From Acidobacteriota bacterium (lineage in GTDB: Bacteria > Acidobacteriota > UBA6911), in NCBI GenBank assembly GCA_012719455.1, contig JAAYAJ010000064.1, positions 1-64,000 of the forward strand: a stretch of DNA of 64,000 bases, read 5' to 3'. A program made the translations under genes and the position numbers. This document shows positions 16,237 through 24,467 of this stretch, one piece after another; the stretch's first letter is position 1; the number at the start of each line of letters is the position of its first letter. Below the pieces are notes generated by a model. It was not told the DNA's origin and did not search any database. It was given only the letters and a program-made list of their open reading frames with translations.

Positions 16237-18105
16237 TTACCACGTCAAACCGTGGCCGCAGCGAAAGAGCGGATCGTACAACTCTTCGGGCGCGTGGATG
16301 TTGAGCGGAAGCTGCCCGTTCGCGCGCGGCCAGGAGAAGGACAGCTTCCCCGTCGGCTTGTAGTCCCCGAACAGGACGTCCGTGATCCCCCTCCCCTCGG
16401 TCCCCGGGAGGAAGGCGGCCAGGAGTGCGTCCGACTGCCCGAGCACGTCACCGAGGATCATGGGCCGGCCGGAGATCACCAGGGTCACCACCGGGATCCT
16501 TGCCTTCTTCAGGTTGGCCACCGTCGCCCGGTCCTCCGGGTCGAGCCCCAGGTCGTCCCGGTCCCCCACCCCTTCGGCGTACGGCTTTTCCCCGATCACG
16601 GCGACGGCGACCACCGCCCCTTCGGCCCCGGTGCCGTCCCGGGAGTAGGTGACCCGTGTCGCCGGGGAGACGGACGATCGGATCGCGGCAAGCACGGTGG
16701 TCCCTCCCGGGGTGACCTCTCCGCCCTGCCCCTGCCAGCGGATGGTCCAGCCGCCGCACTGGTTGCCGATATCATCCGCGCTCTTGCCCGCCACGTGGAT
16801 GCGCGCCGCCTGCTTGGAAATAGGCAGCGCCCGGCTTTCATTTTTGAGCAGGACCAGCGACTTCCGCACCGCCTCGCGCGCCACCGCCCGGTGGGCGTCC
16901 GACCCGAAGACCTGGTGCAGCTTGCGGTCCGCCAATTGCGACCGTCCCTTGTCCATCAGCCCCATGGCGAACTTCACCCGCAGGATGCGGGTCACCGCGT
17001 CGTCGATGCGCGCCATCGGCACCCGCCCCTCGTCGACCAGTTCCTTGAGGGTGTCGAAGAACCTCCGGTAGTGGCTCGTCTCCATCGCCATGTCGATCCC
17101 GGCGTTGACGGCGATTTCAACCGAGGTCTTGTAGTCGTCGGGCCGGATCTCGGCGATGGCGTTGTAATCGGAAATCAGGAAACCCTCGAACCCCAGTTCC
17201 TGCTTGAGAATCTCGGTCAGCAACCGGTGGCTGCCGGTGCACTTGACCCCGTTCCAGCTGCTGTAGGAGGGCATGATGCTCCCGACCCCGGCCCGGATGG
17301 CCGCAACATAGCCGGGGAGGTGGATCCGGCGCAGCGTCGATTCGTCCACCCGCATGTCCCCCCGGTCGAGCCAGAGGCGGGCGCCCGGCGCCGCCGGCGC
17401 CCCGGGTATCGGCAAGGCGCTCGGAGCGGTTCCGCCGTCCCCCACGAAGTGCTTGGCGCAGGCCAGGACCGAGAGCGGATCCCCGAGGTTCCCCTGCAAC
17501 CCGCGCACCGCCGCCTCCCCGAGGGTGGCCACCAGTTCGGGGTCTTCCGAAAATCCCTCGTAGGTGCGGCCCCAGCGGATATCCTGGGGGACCGCGACGC
17601 AGGGGCTGAAGGTCCACTGGATCCCGGTGGCCCGCACCTCCGCGGCCGTGATCCGGTTGATCTTCTCGACCAGCTCCGGGTCGCGCGTGCACCCCAGGGC
17701 GATGTTGTGGGGGAAGATGACGGCGCCCAGGACGTTGCTGTGGCCGTGCACCGCGTCCACCCCGTACAACACCGGGATCCCGAACCGCGTCTTCATCGCC
17801 TCCGTCTGCACCCGGTCGTAGAGGTCGGTCCAGGCCTCGAGGGTGTTCCCCTCCTGCGGATCGGAATCCCCCCCGCTGAGCACGGAACCGATGAAATATT
17901 TTTGCATGTCTCCCGGGCTGGCCATCACGGGCCCCTGCTCCGGCTGGGTCATCTGCCCGAGCTTCTCCTCGAGCGTCATCCGCGCCACGAGCGCCTTCGC
18001 CTCGGAATCGAACGACGAGAAGCTCTTCGGTTTCTGATCGACCGTCCCTGTCCGGCATCCAAGCAGAAGGAAGCAGGCCGCCGCCGCGTACAGAGTGCTT
18101 TTCAT
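16237..18105 (-). CDS. Glycoside hydrolase family 3 beta-glucosidase-like lipoprotein
   Basis: 622 residues. ATG 18105 gives a lipoprotein signal with lipobox LLLGC (Cys at about residue 17). The GH3 N-terminal domain shows [34 protein letters not shown] and the nucleophile motif FLISDYNAI (Asp). The C-terminal GH3 domain follows ([32 protein letters not shown]). The short C-terminus has no fibronectin-III domain. It would hydrolyse beta-linked glucosides or oligosaccharides in the periplasm or at the outer membrane. It lies 58 bp downstream of the bactofilin operon on the same strand. Confidence 0.92.
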   Translation of the reverse strand: MKSTLYAAAACFLLLGCRTGTVDQKPKSFSSFDSEAKALVARMTLEEKLGQMTQPEQGPVMASPGDMQKYFIGSVLSGGDSDPQEGNTLEAWTDLYDRVQTEAMKTRFGIPVLYGVDAVHGHSNVLGAVIFPHNIALGCTRDPELVEKINRITAAEVRATGIQWTFSPCVAVPQDIRWGRTYEGFSEDPELVATLGEAAVRGLQGNLGDPLSVLACAKHFVGDGGTAPSALPIPGAPAAPGARLWLDRGDMRVDESTLRRIHLPGYVAAIRAGVGSIMPSYSSWNGVKCTGSHRLLTEILKQELGFEGFLISDYNAIAEIRPDDYKTSVEIAVNAGIDMAMETSHYRRFFDTLKELVDEGRVPMARIDDAVTRILRVKFAMGLMDKGRSQLADRKLHQVFGSDAHRAVAREAVRKSLVLLKNESRALPISKQAARIHVAGKSADDIGNQCGGWTIRWQGQGGEVTPGGTTVLAAIRSSVSPATRVTYSRDGTGAEGAVVAVAVIGEKPYAEGVGDRDDLGLDPEDRATVANLKKARIPVVTLVISGRPMILGDVLGQSDALLAAFLPGTEGRGITDVLFGDYKPTGKLSFSWPRANGQLPLNIHAPEELYDPLFRCGHGLTW

Positions 18106-18162
18106 GAGATTATCTGGCCCCCGTGGATATTGTGAACCTGGCATTGTATGCGACATCCGGAT

Positions 18163-18636
18163 TCAAATTCCCGGTTTTTTATTCCGATTCCCCGCCGTAT
18201 CCCGCCAGGACAGGAGAAGCTGTTTTCCCGCAGGCGTGGTCTGCCACTGCCCTTCCCCCGGAAGGTACGTAACGGCGCCCGCTTCCACCATCCGGAGGAA
18301 AAGGGTCTCGGGCGTATGGAACGTCGTCCGCAATTCGGGGAAGGGGCGCATCCAGCAGTAGATTGTAGATTCAGCCCGGGGGTCGGCGCAGAACTCGAGC
18401 AGCCGCAGCAGCAAGTTCCGGCAGGCGGGCTCCGCTTCGATCCGGCGGCCGATCTCCTCCGGGGACGCCGGCTCCACAGGCGCCGGGGCGGAGGCGGGCG
18501 CCTCGGCCGGCTCGGCGCCGGGAGAGGATTCGGGAGGAGATTCAGGGAAAGGCCGGACCTCCTCCCCCCGGCTGCGCTCCAGCAGCAGGCCCTTGCGCAG
18601 AAGCCCACGCCGGCTCCATCGCTCCCCCCGCGACAT
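18163..18636 (-). CDS. Unknown protein in the M23-bactofilin operon
   Basis: 157 residues, not recognised. Basic N-terminus (RGERWSRRGLLRKGLLLERS), then a Pro/Ala/Glu-rich linker (residues 30-60), then a compact C-terminal domain of about 95 residues (EIGRRIEAEPACRNLLLRLL ... WQTTPAGKQLLLSW) that could be a winged-helix-like fold. Its ATG overlaps the bactofilin stop codon (TGATG), so it is co-translated with the cell-shape genes. There is no signal peptide, so it would be a cytoplasmic partner of the bactofilin (inference). Confidence 0.6.
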   Translation of the reverse strand: MSRGERWSRRGLLRKGLLLERSRGEEVRPFPESPPESSPGAEPAEAPASAPAPVEPASPEEIGRRIEAEPACRNLLLRLLEFCADPRAESTIYCWMRPFPELRTTFHTPETLFLRMVEAGAVTYLPGEGQWQTTPAGKQLLLSWRDTAGNRNKKPGI

Positions 18637-19025
18637 CAGGAGGCCCTGGCCGCGGAGGGGCTTGCCTCTTCGGAGGGGTGTTCGGGCGTGGCGGCGGGCA
18701 TTTCGATCCGGCCGTCAAACTTTCCGCCCCCCGTCATGACCAGATGCCGGGCGACGATATCCCCCCTGACCCTACCCTTGGGCCGGATTTCCAGGAGTTC
18801 CTCCGCGATCAGCACCCCTTCGACCCTGCCGCTGACAACGATCCTGCGCGCGGCTATCTCTCCCTGGATCACGGCCGTTTCGGTCACGATGACCTCGTCG
18901 GCCCTGATCTTCCCGCTCACGGCGCCGTCGAGACGAAGGATCCCCGTCGAGGAAAGCTCCCCCTTGAACTCCGACTGGGTCCCAAGGAAGGATTTCAGCT
19001 TTTCCTTGTCCCGGCTGAACATCAC
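18636..19025 (-). CDS. Bactofilin (polymer-forming cytoskeletal protein)
   Basis: 129 residues, a normal length. The central beta-helix repeat is clear (GELSSTGILRLDGAVSGKI, GEIAARRIVVSGRVEGVLIA, GRVRGDIVARHLVMTGGGKF). Short polar tails flank it. ATG overlaps the M23 stop by 4 bp. Bactofilins polymerise without nucleotide and position wall hydrolases; linkage to an M23 peptidase occurs in several phyla. Confidence 0.92.
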   Translation of the reverse strand: MMFSRDKEKLKSFLGTQSEFKGELSSTGILRLDGAVSGKIRADEVIVTETAVIQGEIAARRIVVSGRVEGVLIAEELLEIRPKGRVRGDIVARHLVMTGGGKFDGRIEMPAATPEHPSEEASPSAARAS

Positions 19026-19891
19026 ATCTTCACCGCAAGGTAAGGATGCGGATTGACGTTCTTGCCGTCTTTCCAGATTTCGTAGTGAAGGTGCGGACCG
19101 GTGGCCCGCCCGGTGGAGCCCACGTAGCCGATGATGCCCCCCTTGGGCACCTGTTGACCCACCCGTACCGCGTTCTTTTTATTGTGCGCGAAGATCGTGG
19201 AAAAACCAAAACCGTGCTCCATGACCACCACGTAGCCGCTCGTCTCGGTCCAGCCGGAGTAGCTGACCACTCCGTCGGCCGTAGCCTTGATGGGGGTCCC
19301 GGGCTTCGAAGAGATATCGACTCCGGAATGGAACGCATTGCCGCCCGTCAACGGATCCTCCCGTTTTCCGTAAGGGGAGGTGATCCTTCCCGCTACCGGA
19401 TAGCCCCTGGGAGTGGCGACGAAGACGTCTTTCTGGATGCGCAGATAATTCTTGATTTCGTCGACACTCTCAAGAGTTTCCTGAAGTTCTTCTATGAGTT
19501 CCGGAATCTCGAGCGAACCCTTGAAGGAGGTGTCGGCGTGCTCCAGGACCGCTTCCTTCGACCCTAGGGAAAACAGGCTCCGGAAATCCTTTTCCACCGT
19601 CCTAAGCGACGTCACCATCGAACTCCATTGGTAAAACTGGTCGGAGTAAAAGCGGACCTTGGCGGCCATGGCGTTATGCTCGGCCCGGTACCACAGGCCG
19701 CTGACGGCCAGGCGCACCACGTAGCCGCCGCCGATGACGGCCAAAAGGAGCGAGAGCGCCAGCAGGGCGGCCGGCATTTTCACGTTCAGCGTCCTGACGT
19801 GATCATGCGGGATCACCAGGATGGTCACGGAAACACATGTTTTTTTTAATAGCGTGCGTATCCGGTTCATCTCGGGTTTCGGAAGTGTCAT
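19022..19891 (-). CDS. Membrane-anchored M23 family metallopeptidase
   Basis: 289 residues, or 282 if the second Met (19870) starts it. A cytoplasmic segment of about 35 residues precedes one membrane helix (PAALLALSLLLAVIGGGYVV). A periplasmic coiled region follows (ELIEELQETLESVDEIKNYL). The C-terminal LytM domain has the zinc motif FHSGVDI (HxxxD) and GPHLHYEI (HxH), so it should be catalytically active. It would cut peptidoglycan cross-bridges, directed by the bactofilin encoded next to it. A likely promoter lies at 20074-20103. Confidence 0.92.
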   Translation of the reverse strand: MTLPKPEMNRIRTLLKKTCVSVTILVIPHDHVRTLNVKMPAALLALSLLLAVIGGGYVVRLAVSGLWYRAEHNAMAAKVRFYSDQFYQWSSMVTSLRTVEKDFRSLFSLGSKEAVLEHADTSFKGSLEIPELIEELQETLESVDEIKNYLRIQKDVFVATPRGYPVAGRITSPYGKREDPLTGGNAFHSGVDISSKPGTPIKATADGVVSYSGWTETSGYVVVMEHGFGFSTIFAHNKKNAVRVGQQVPKGGIIGYVGSTGRATGPHLHYEIWKDGKNVNPHPYLAVKM

Positions 19892-20073
19892 GATTCAGCC
19901 GTCCTGAAAGGGCGCGCACCGGCGCACCATGGTCTCGATCCGTTCCATCGCTTTCACCTCCCGCTTACAGCGGTTGGTGGCGCCGGGCCGGATATAGCCG
20001 CCGCAGGAAACCGTACCCCCGCTCCGGGCCGTAGCCGCGGAAACGTCCTCCAGGAGCACCCCGGGAAGGGTTG

Positions 20074-20103
20074 ATCATAAGGTATTTCCAGGGGATGAGT
20101 CAA
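20074..20103 (-). promoter_or_regulatory. Sigma-70-type promoter for the M23-bactofilin operon
   Basis: On the minus strand, TTGACT (20103-20098) and TATGAT (20079-20074) are separated by 18 bp; each matches 5 of 6 consensus bases. The leader would be about 175 nt. Confidence 0.55.
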
Positions 20104-20341
20104 ACCAGATCAACTTTCGGCCGACGCCTCCCCGGAGCCCCCCCGACGGGCCGTGGAATTCGCAGAGGAGTTCGGGCAGGATTCCCGCCCGGGAATGCAT
20201 GCGCGTGCAGTCGGGGGAAGGGCCGGCACCCTCTTGCGGGGGCCCGGCCGGTCAAGCGCGCCGAAGAAGGCCTCTCTCGGTTCCTCCCATGAAAACACGC
20301 GGCCCAAAGACCCGTCGCCCTCAAGCATCGGCGGGAATCCA

Positions 20342-20370
20342 TTGACTATTCCCCCCGCTTGGATTACTAC
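20342..20370 (+). promoter_or_regulatory. Possible promoter for the HD-GYP gene
   Basis: TTGACT (20342-20347) and TACTAC (20365-20370), 17-bp spacing. The -35 is good (5/6); the -10 is weak (3/6). The ATG lies 32 bp after it. Confidence 0.35.
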
Positions 20371-20402
20371 AAGTGCTCGGCCTTTCTCGCAGAGACCTCA
20401 AA

Positions 20403-21428
20403 ATGGCTTCGAAGATACTGGCTGTCGATGACGATCCGCATGTGGCCAAGTTCACCGTGCTGTTGCTCGAGGGACTCGGGTACGACGCGTTGGGCCTGAG
20501 CGATCCCCGCCAGGTCATGGACGCCGTCCGCTCCTTCCAGCCCGAAGTGTGCATTGTAGACCTCAACATGCCCCATGTCTCCGGCTCCGAACTCCTCGAC
20601 CAGGTCAAGGCCGAGAGTCCGCATGTGGAGGTCATCCTGCTCACCGGGCAGGACGACACCCTGCTCGCCGTCGATTTCATGAAGCGGGGGGCCGCCGATT
20701 TCCTCCTCAAGCCGATCGTCGCCGAACAGCTGGATGTCGCCATCGTCCGGGCCCTGGAACACCGCCGCCTCCTGCTGGAAAACACCGCCTACGGGCAGCG
20801 CCTGGAGGCCCTGGCCGAGGAGCGGTCGCGGGCGCTCGAGGAGGCGCTCTCCAACCTGGGCGCGCTCCACGAGGCCACGATCGAAACCCTGGCACAGGCC
20901 CTGGACATGAGAGACAAGGGGAGCGGCGGCCATTCACGCAGGGTCGCGGACATGACCGTCGGGATCGCGCGCAAGCTCGGCATCCGCGACGGGCAACTCG
21001 TACAGATCGAGCACGGGGCGCTCCTGCATGACATCGGCAAGTTGAGGATCCCGGACAGCATCCTCTGGAAGCCCTCCGCCCTCACCCCCGGGGAGTGGGC
21101 CACGATGCGTCGGCACCCGGAATACGGGTTCGAATTCGTCAGCAGGATCGGCTTCCTGCGCGGGGCGGCCGACATCGTCCTGTCGCACCACGAGCGCTAC
21201 GACGGCTTGGGCTACCCCCGCGGCCTCAAGGGGGAGGAGATCTCGCTCGGCGCCCGTATCTTCTCCATGGTCGACACCGTCGACGCCATCCTGTACGACC
21301 GCCCCTATCACCGGGCCTCCGCCTTCCCGGTCGCCCGGGAGGAGATCCTCCGCAAGTCGGGCACCCACTTCGACCCCGCCCTGGTCCCACCCACCCTGGA
21401 ACATCTGGAATCCTACCTTAAACGCTAG
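20403..21428 (+). CDS. Response regulator with HD-GYP cyclic-di-GMP phosphodiesterase domain
   Basis: 341 residues from ATG 20403; an in-frame ATG 30 bases upstream would overlap the likely promoter. Residues 1-120 are a receiver domain (ILAVDDDPH acidic pocket, phospho-acceptor in IVDLNMPHV, LTGQDD, FLLKPI with the conserved Lys). A coiled linker (ALAEERSRALEEALSNLGAL) leads to the HD-GYP domain with HDIGKLRIPD and HHERYDGLGYP. It would hydrolyse c-di-GMP when phosphorylated. No histidine kinase is adjacent, so it is an orphan regulator. A GGDEF protein at 37660-39219 could supply the opposing activity. Confidence 0.93.
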   Translation: MASKILAVDDDPHVAKFTVLLLEGLGYDALGLSDPRQVMDAVRSFQPEVCIVDLNMPHVSGSELLDQVKAESPHVEVILLTGQDDTLLAVDFMKRGAADFLLKPIVAEQLDVAIVRALEHRRLLLENTAYGQRLEALAEERSRALEEALSNLGALHEATIETLAQALDMRDKGSGGHSRRVADMTVGIARKLGIRDGQLVQIEHGALLHDIGKLRIPDSILWKPSALTPGEWATMRRHPEYGFEFVSRIGFLRGAADIVLSHHERYDGLGYPRGLKGEEISLGARIFSMVDTVDAILYDRPYHRASAFPVAREEILRKSGTHFDPALVPPTLEHLESYLKR

Positions 21429-21460
21429 CGACGGCCGGCTCGGATTGAGCGAATCCCCGG

Positions 21461-22138
21461 CTATCGCGAACGTTTGAGGCCGATCCGGGGGCAATACCGG
21501 GAGACCGGGCAACGACTGCACCAGGGGGAGACGGGAACACAGATGTTCTGGCCGAAGGTGACGAGGATGTCGTTGAGGGTGATCCAGTGGCGCCGGGGAA
21601 GCTTCCGGCGCAGGGCGAATTCGGTCTCGTCCGGGGTCCGTGTCGCCACGTAGCCCCACAGGTTGCAGATACGGTGCACATGGGTGTCCACGCAGATGCC
21701 GTAGTCGCCGAACCCCACGGTGAGCACCAGGTTGGCCGTTTTTCGGCCGACGCCCGGCAGCGCCAGTAGCTCTTCCATGGACCGGGGGACGCGTCCGGAA
21801 TGCTCCCGCTCCAGATGCAGGCCGATCTGAACGAGATTGGCCGCCTTGGTGCGGTAGAAGCCGACGGGGTAGATGAGCCGCTCGATTTCCCCGGGATCGA
21901 GGTTCGCAAGCGTCCGCGGGGTCGGCGCCCGCTCGAGCAGCCGGCGGGAGGCCCCTTCGGTCACCTTGTCCTTGGTACGGAGCGACAGCACGGTGCTGAC
22001 CAGGGTTGCATACGGCCGGTCGACCGCCCCGTCGGCGATCGCTCCCACCGCCGGGACTTTCCACCTGGGGAGTTCCCCGCGGAGGATCTCGAGCACCCTG
22101 CCCAGCGTCCTCGTATCCATCGCCTTCATCGCCTTCAA
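21461..22138 (-). CDS. nth: Endonuclease III (base-excision DNA glycosylase/AP lyase)
   Basis: 225 residues. Helix-hairpin-helix LLALPGVGRKTANLVLTVGF includes the catalytic Lys, and the Asp sits in VDTHVHRICN. The C-terminus has the four-Cys Fe-S loop (CVPVSPWCSRCPVSRYC). Three Met codons compete for the start; residues 1-6 (MKAMKA) may be extra. The gene overlaps the stop codon of the upstream rhodanese gene (22135-22137), so the two are coupled. It ends 32 bp from the convergent HD-GYP gene. Confidence 0.95.
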   Translation of the reverse strand: MKAMKAMDTRTLGRVLEILRGELPRWKVPAVGAIADGAVDRPYATLVSTVLSLRTKDKVTEGASRRLLERAPTPRTLANLDPGEIERLIYPVGFYRTKAANLVQIGLHLEREHSGRVPRSMEELLALPGVGRKTANLVLTVGFGDYGICVDTHVHRICNLWGYVATRTPDETEFALRRKLPRRHWITLNDILVTFGQNICVPVSPWCSRCPVSRYCPRIGLKRSR

Positions 22139-22647
22139 GGAAGCACCGTGACCGGGCGGGCGAACGCGGGGCGCGTCGCCGGGAAAAGCGGAGCCTCCAA
22201 GGCAGCGGCCGACTTCTTCCGGGAGACCGCGCGCATGGAAGGCTCCGGGAGGCGTCCCAGCGGCTTGATCCCCGACGGGGGGAGGGTGGCCCCGTTCCAG
22301 GTCATCATGCCACCGGCGTTGTACACCCGCTCGTAGCCCTTCGAGGCCAGGTAGTTCGCCGCGGCCTCCGCCCGGCCGCCGCGGCCGCAGTAAACGACGA
22401 CGGCCCGGTTCTTCGGGATCCGGGCCGACTCCCGCATGAAGGGCTCCGGCCAGGCGAGATGGTAGGGACGGCAGGAGTTGTTACCGATGACGGCGTCAAT
22501 CTCCCCGATCGTCCTCAGGTCGACGAGGATGAAGTCGAAGGCGGCCCCGCCGGCCAAGAACCCCGCCAACCGGGCCTGCGTCATCGGGCTGACGGCCGCG
22601 TGTCCCACCGCGACCGCAAAAAAAATCAAAAACAGGATCTTTTTCAT
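22135..22647 (-). CDS. Exported rhodanese-domain protein
   Basis: 170 residues from ATG 22647, beginning with a signal peptide (KKILFLIFFAVAVGHA). A single rhodanese domain has the active loop VVVYCGRGGRAEAA with catalytic Cys. About 40 Pro/Ala-rich residues trail it. It would act in the periplasm on persulfides, thiosulfate or related sulfur donors. It overlaps nth by 4 bp and sits near the SulP and CstB-like genes on the same strand. Confidence 0.85.
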   Translation of the reverse strand: MKKILFLIFFAVAVGHAAVSPMTQARLAGFLAGGAAFDFILVDLRTIGEIDAVIGNNSCRPYHLAWPEPFMRESARIPKNRAVVVYCGRGGRAEAAANYLASKGYERVYNAGGMMTWNGATLPPSGIKPLGRLPEPSMRAVSRKKSAAALEAPLFPATRPAFARPVTVLP

Positions 22648-22700
22648 GAAATGTTCTTCAAAACCGCGTTCCCGGCCTGGAGCAATGCCGTCCGTGCTCG

Positions 22701-24398
22701 TCACGATTCGGGTGTTGGGCCGGGACTCCCCCCGTCGCGCGCATAGCCGAAAGCGGCCAGCGCATGGGGAATGGAGGGGTATTGGTAACTCTCTCCGTAC
22801 TTCGCTTCCCACCCGGCGCGCGCGACCAGGTCCCGCACCGGCCCCTTCATCCCGGCGAACGCGAAGCGGATCTCCTGGTGGACGTAGGCCTCCATGAGCT
22901 CCTCCAGTTCGTCGATCGAAACCGCATCGATATCGTTGACCCCGGACAGGTCGAGCAGGATCAACTTCACCCCCGGCCGCCCGGCGAGGTCCCGCGCCAG
23001 GCGGTCTTCAAGAAATTTCATGTTGGCGAAAAACAGGGACGCGTCCGGCCGCAGGATCAGGACCTCGGGGTTGCGCTTCGCCTCCGGGTAGCGGTCGACG
23101 TTGCGGAACACCCCTTCGCTCTGGAGGTAGCCGAGTTCGGCCGTGTGCGGGTGCGAACTACGCCAGATGAACAGCCCCAGGGAAAAAACCATCCCGATCA
23201 GGAGTCCCCGGTCGAGCCCGACCCCCAGGGTGCAGAGGAAGGTAACCAGGAAGACCGCCCCATCCGATTTCTTGACCCGGAACAGGTAGACGGCTTGGCG
23301 GACGTCGATGAGGTCGACGACGGCGACGATGATGACGGCTCCCAGGACCGCTTTCGGCAGGTGATGAAACAGGGGAGTCAAAAAAAGGAGCGTGAGCAGA
23401 ACAAAGCCCGAGGTGATCAGCGACGCCAACTGCGTGCGCGCGCCCGCCTGGTAATTGACCGCGGTGCGCGAAAACCCCCCGGTCACCGGGTACCCGGAAA
23501 AAAAGGACGCGGCCAGGTTCGCCGCTCCCAGGCCGACCAGCTCCCGGTTGGGGTCCACCTTGTAGCCCGCCTTGGCCGCCATGTATTTGGCCACCGAGAT
23601 CGACTCCATGAAACTCACGAAAACGATGGCCAGGGCGTCCAGGAAGAGCTCCTGGATCGCGAGAGGGTTGAGGCTGGGGAGGGACAGCGGGGGAAGGCCG
23701 CGCGGCACCTCCCCCACGGTCTCGATGCCGAGCCCCCCCCAGGCCCAGGCCAGCAGCGAGCCCGCGACGACGAACAGGATGGCAGAGGGGAGCCGCGGAT
23801 AGCGTTTCCGGAGCGCGACCATGCCGGCGATCGAGGCGATCCCCAGGGCCAGGGTCGGCGCATGGATCTCCCCCGCGCGGCCGACGATGTCCCTCACGAG
23901 TTCGAAGAAGGAGCTCCCCCCGCCCGCGGGCACGCCGCTGACATGCTGGACCTGGCTCAGGGCGATGACCAGGGCGGCGGCGGCCGTGAAGCCCCCGATG
24001 ACGGCCTGGGAGAAGAAATTGATCAGGAATCCGAACCGGAGCAGGCCGGCGGCGAGCTGGATGACGCCCACCATCAGGGCGAGCAGCAGCACCAGGGGGA
24101 CATATTCGGGCGATCCCGGGGGCGCGAGGCGCGAACAGGCGGCCAGGGTGAGGAGCGAAATCAACGCCACCGGACCGACGGCGAGATGACGCGAGGATCC
24201 CAGGAGCGCGTAAACGGCAAGTGGAATCACCGAGGCATAGAGTCCGGCAACCGGGGGCAGCCCCGCCAGCATGGCGTAGGCCATCCCCTGCGGCACCAGC
24301 ATCACCGCTACCGTCAAACCGGCGGCGGCGTCGGAGGAGAGATCCCCCCGGTCGTAATGGAGCAGCCATCCCGGAAACCGACGTGCTGGACGCGCCAT
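22701..24398 (-). CDS. SulP family anion permease with STAS domain
   Basis: 565 residues, a normal length. The membrane domain opens with LTVAVMLVPQGMAYAMLAGLPPVAGLYASVIP, the classic SulP signature (core PQGMAYAMLAGLPPVAGLY), and continues through about 11-12 spans. The C-terminal STAS domain (VLILRPDASLFFANMKFLED ... LLDLSGVNDIDAVSIDELEE) is complete. Family members carry sulfate, bicarbonate or other anions. Its position next to a persulfide dioxygenase/rhodanese gene suggests a sulfur oxyanion, but this is inference. Confidence 0.93.
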   Translation of the reverse strand: MARPARRFPGWLLHYDRGDLSSDAAAGLTVAVMLVPQGMAYAMLAGLPPVAGLYASVIPLAVYALLGSSRHLAVGPVALISLLTLAACSRLAPPGSPEYVPLVLLLALMVGVIQLAAGLLRFGFLINFFSQAVIGGFTAAAALVIALSQVQHVSGVPAGGGSSFFELVRDIVGRAGEIHAPTLALGIASIAGMVALRKRYPRLPSAILFVVAGSLLAWAWGGLGIETVGEVPRGLPPLSLPSLNPLAIQELFLDALAIVFVSFMESISVAKYMAAKAGYKVDPNRELVGLGAANLAASFFSGYPVTGGFSRTAVNYQAGARTQLASLITSGFVLLTLLFLTPLFHHLPKAVLGAVIIVAVVDLIDVRQAVYLFRVKKSDGAVFLVTFLCTLGVGLDRGLLIGMVFSLGLFIWRSSHPHTAELGYLQSEGVFRNVDRYPEAKRNPEVLILRPDASLFFANMKFLEDRLARDLAGRPGVKLILLDLSGVNDIDAVSIDELEELMEAYVHQEIRFAFAGMKGPVRDLVARAGWEAKYGESYQYPSIPHALAAFGYARDGGSPGPTPES

Positions 24399-24467
24399 GG
24401 CTATACCCCCAGCCTCTCCATGCAGAGGAGGGCGAAGATCGCAATGCCCATCATCGCGGCGATCGGG

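Larger units (their letters stand above)
19892..20402. other. Intergenic region between divergent M23/bactofilin and HD-GYP genes
   Basis: 511 bp without a credible gene. It holds the minus-strand promoter at 20074-20103 and a weaker plus-strand promoter at 20342-20370. Short open frames here have no ribosome binding site or recognisable product. No tRNA or riboswitch pattern was seen. Confidence 0.6.

Noticed and set aside
19892-20402. Short open frames in the 511-bp gap before the HD-GYP gene
   Set aside because: No ribosome binding sites, no recognisable products, and promoter sequences lie inside them.
24399-24467. Minus-strand hydrophobic fragment AMMGIAIFALLCMERLGV between the CstB-like and SulP genes
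   Set aside because: Possibly the tail of a lost membrane gene, but it is too short and has no start region to support a pseudogene call.
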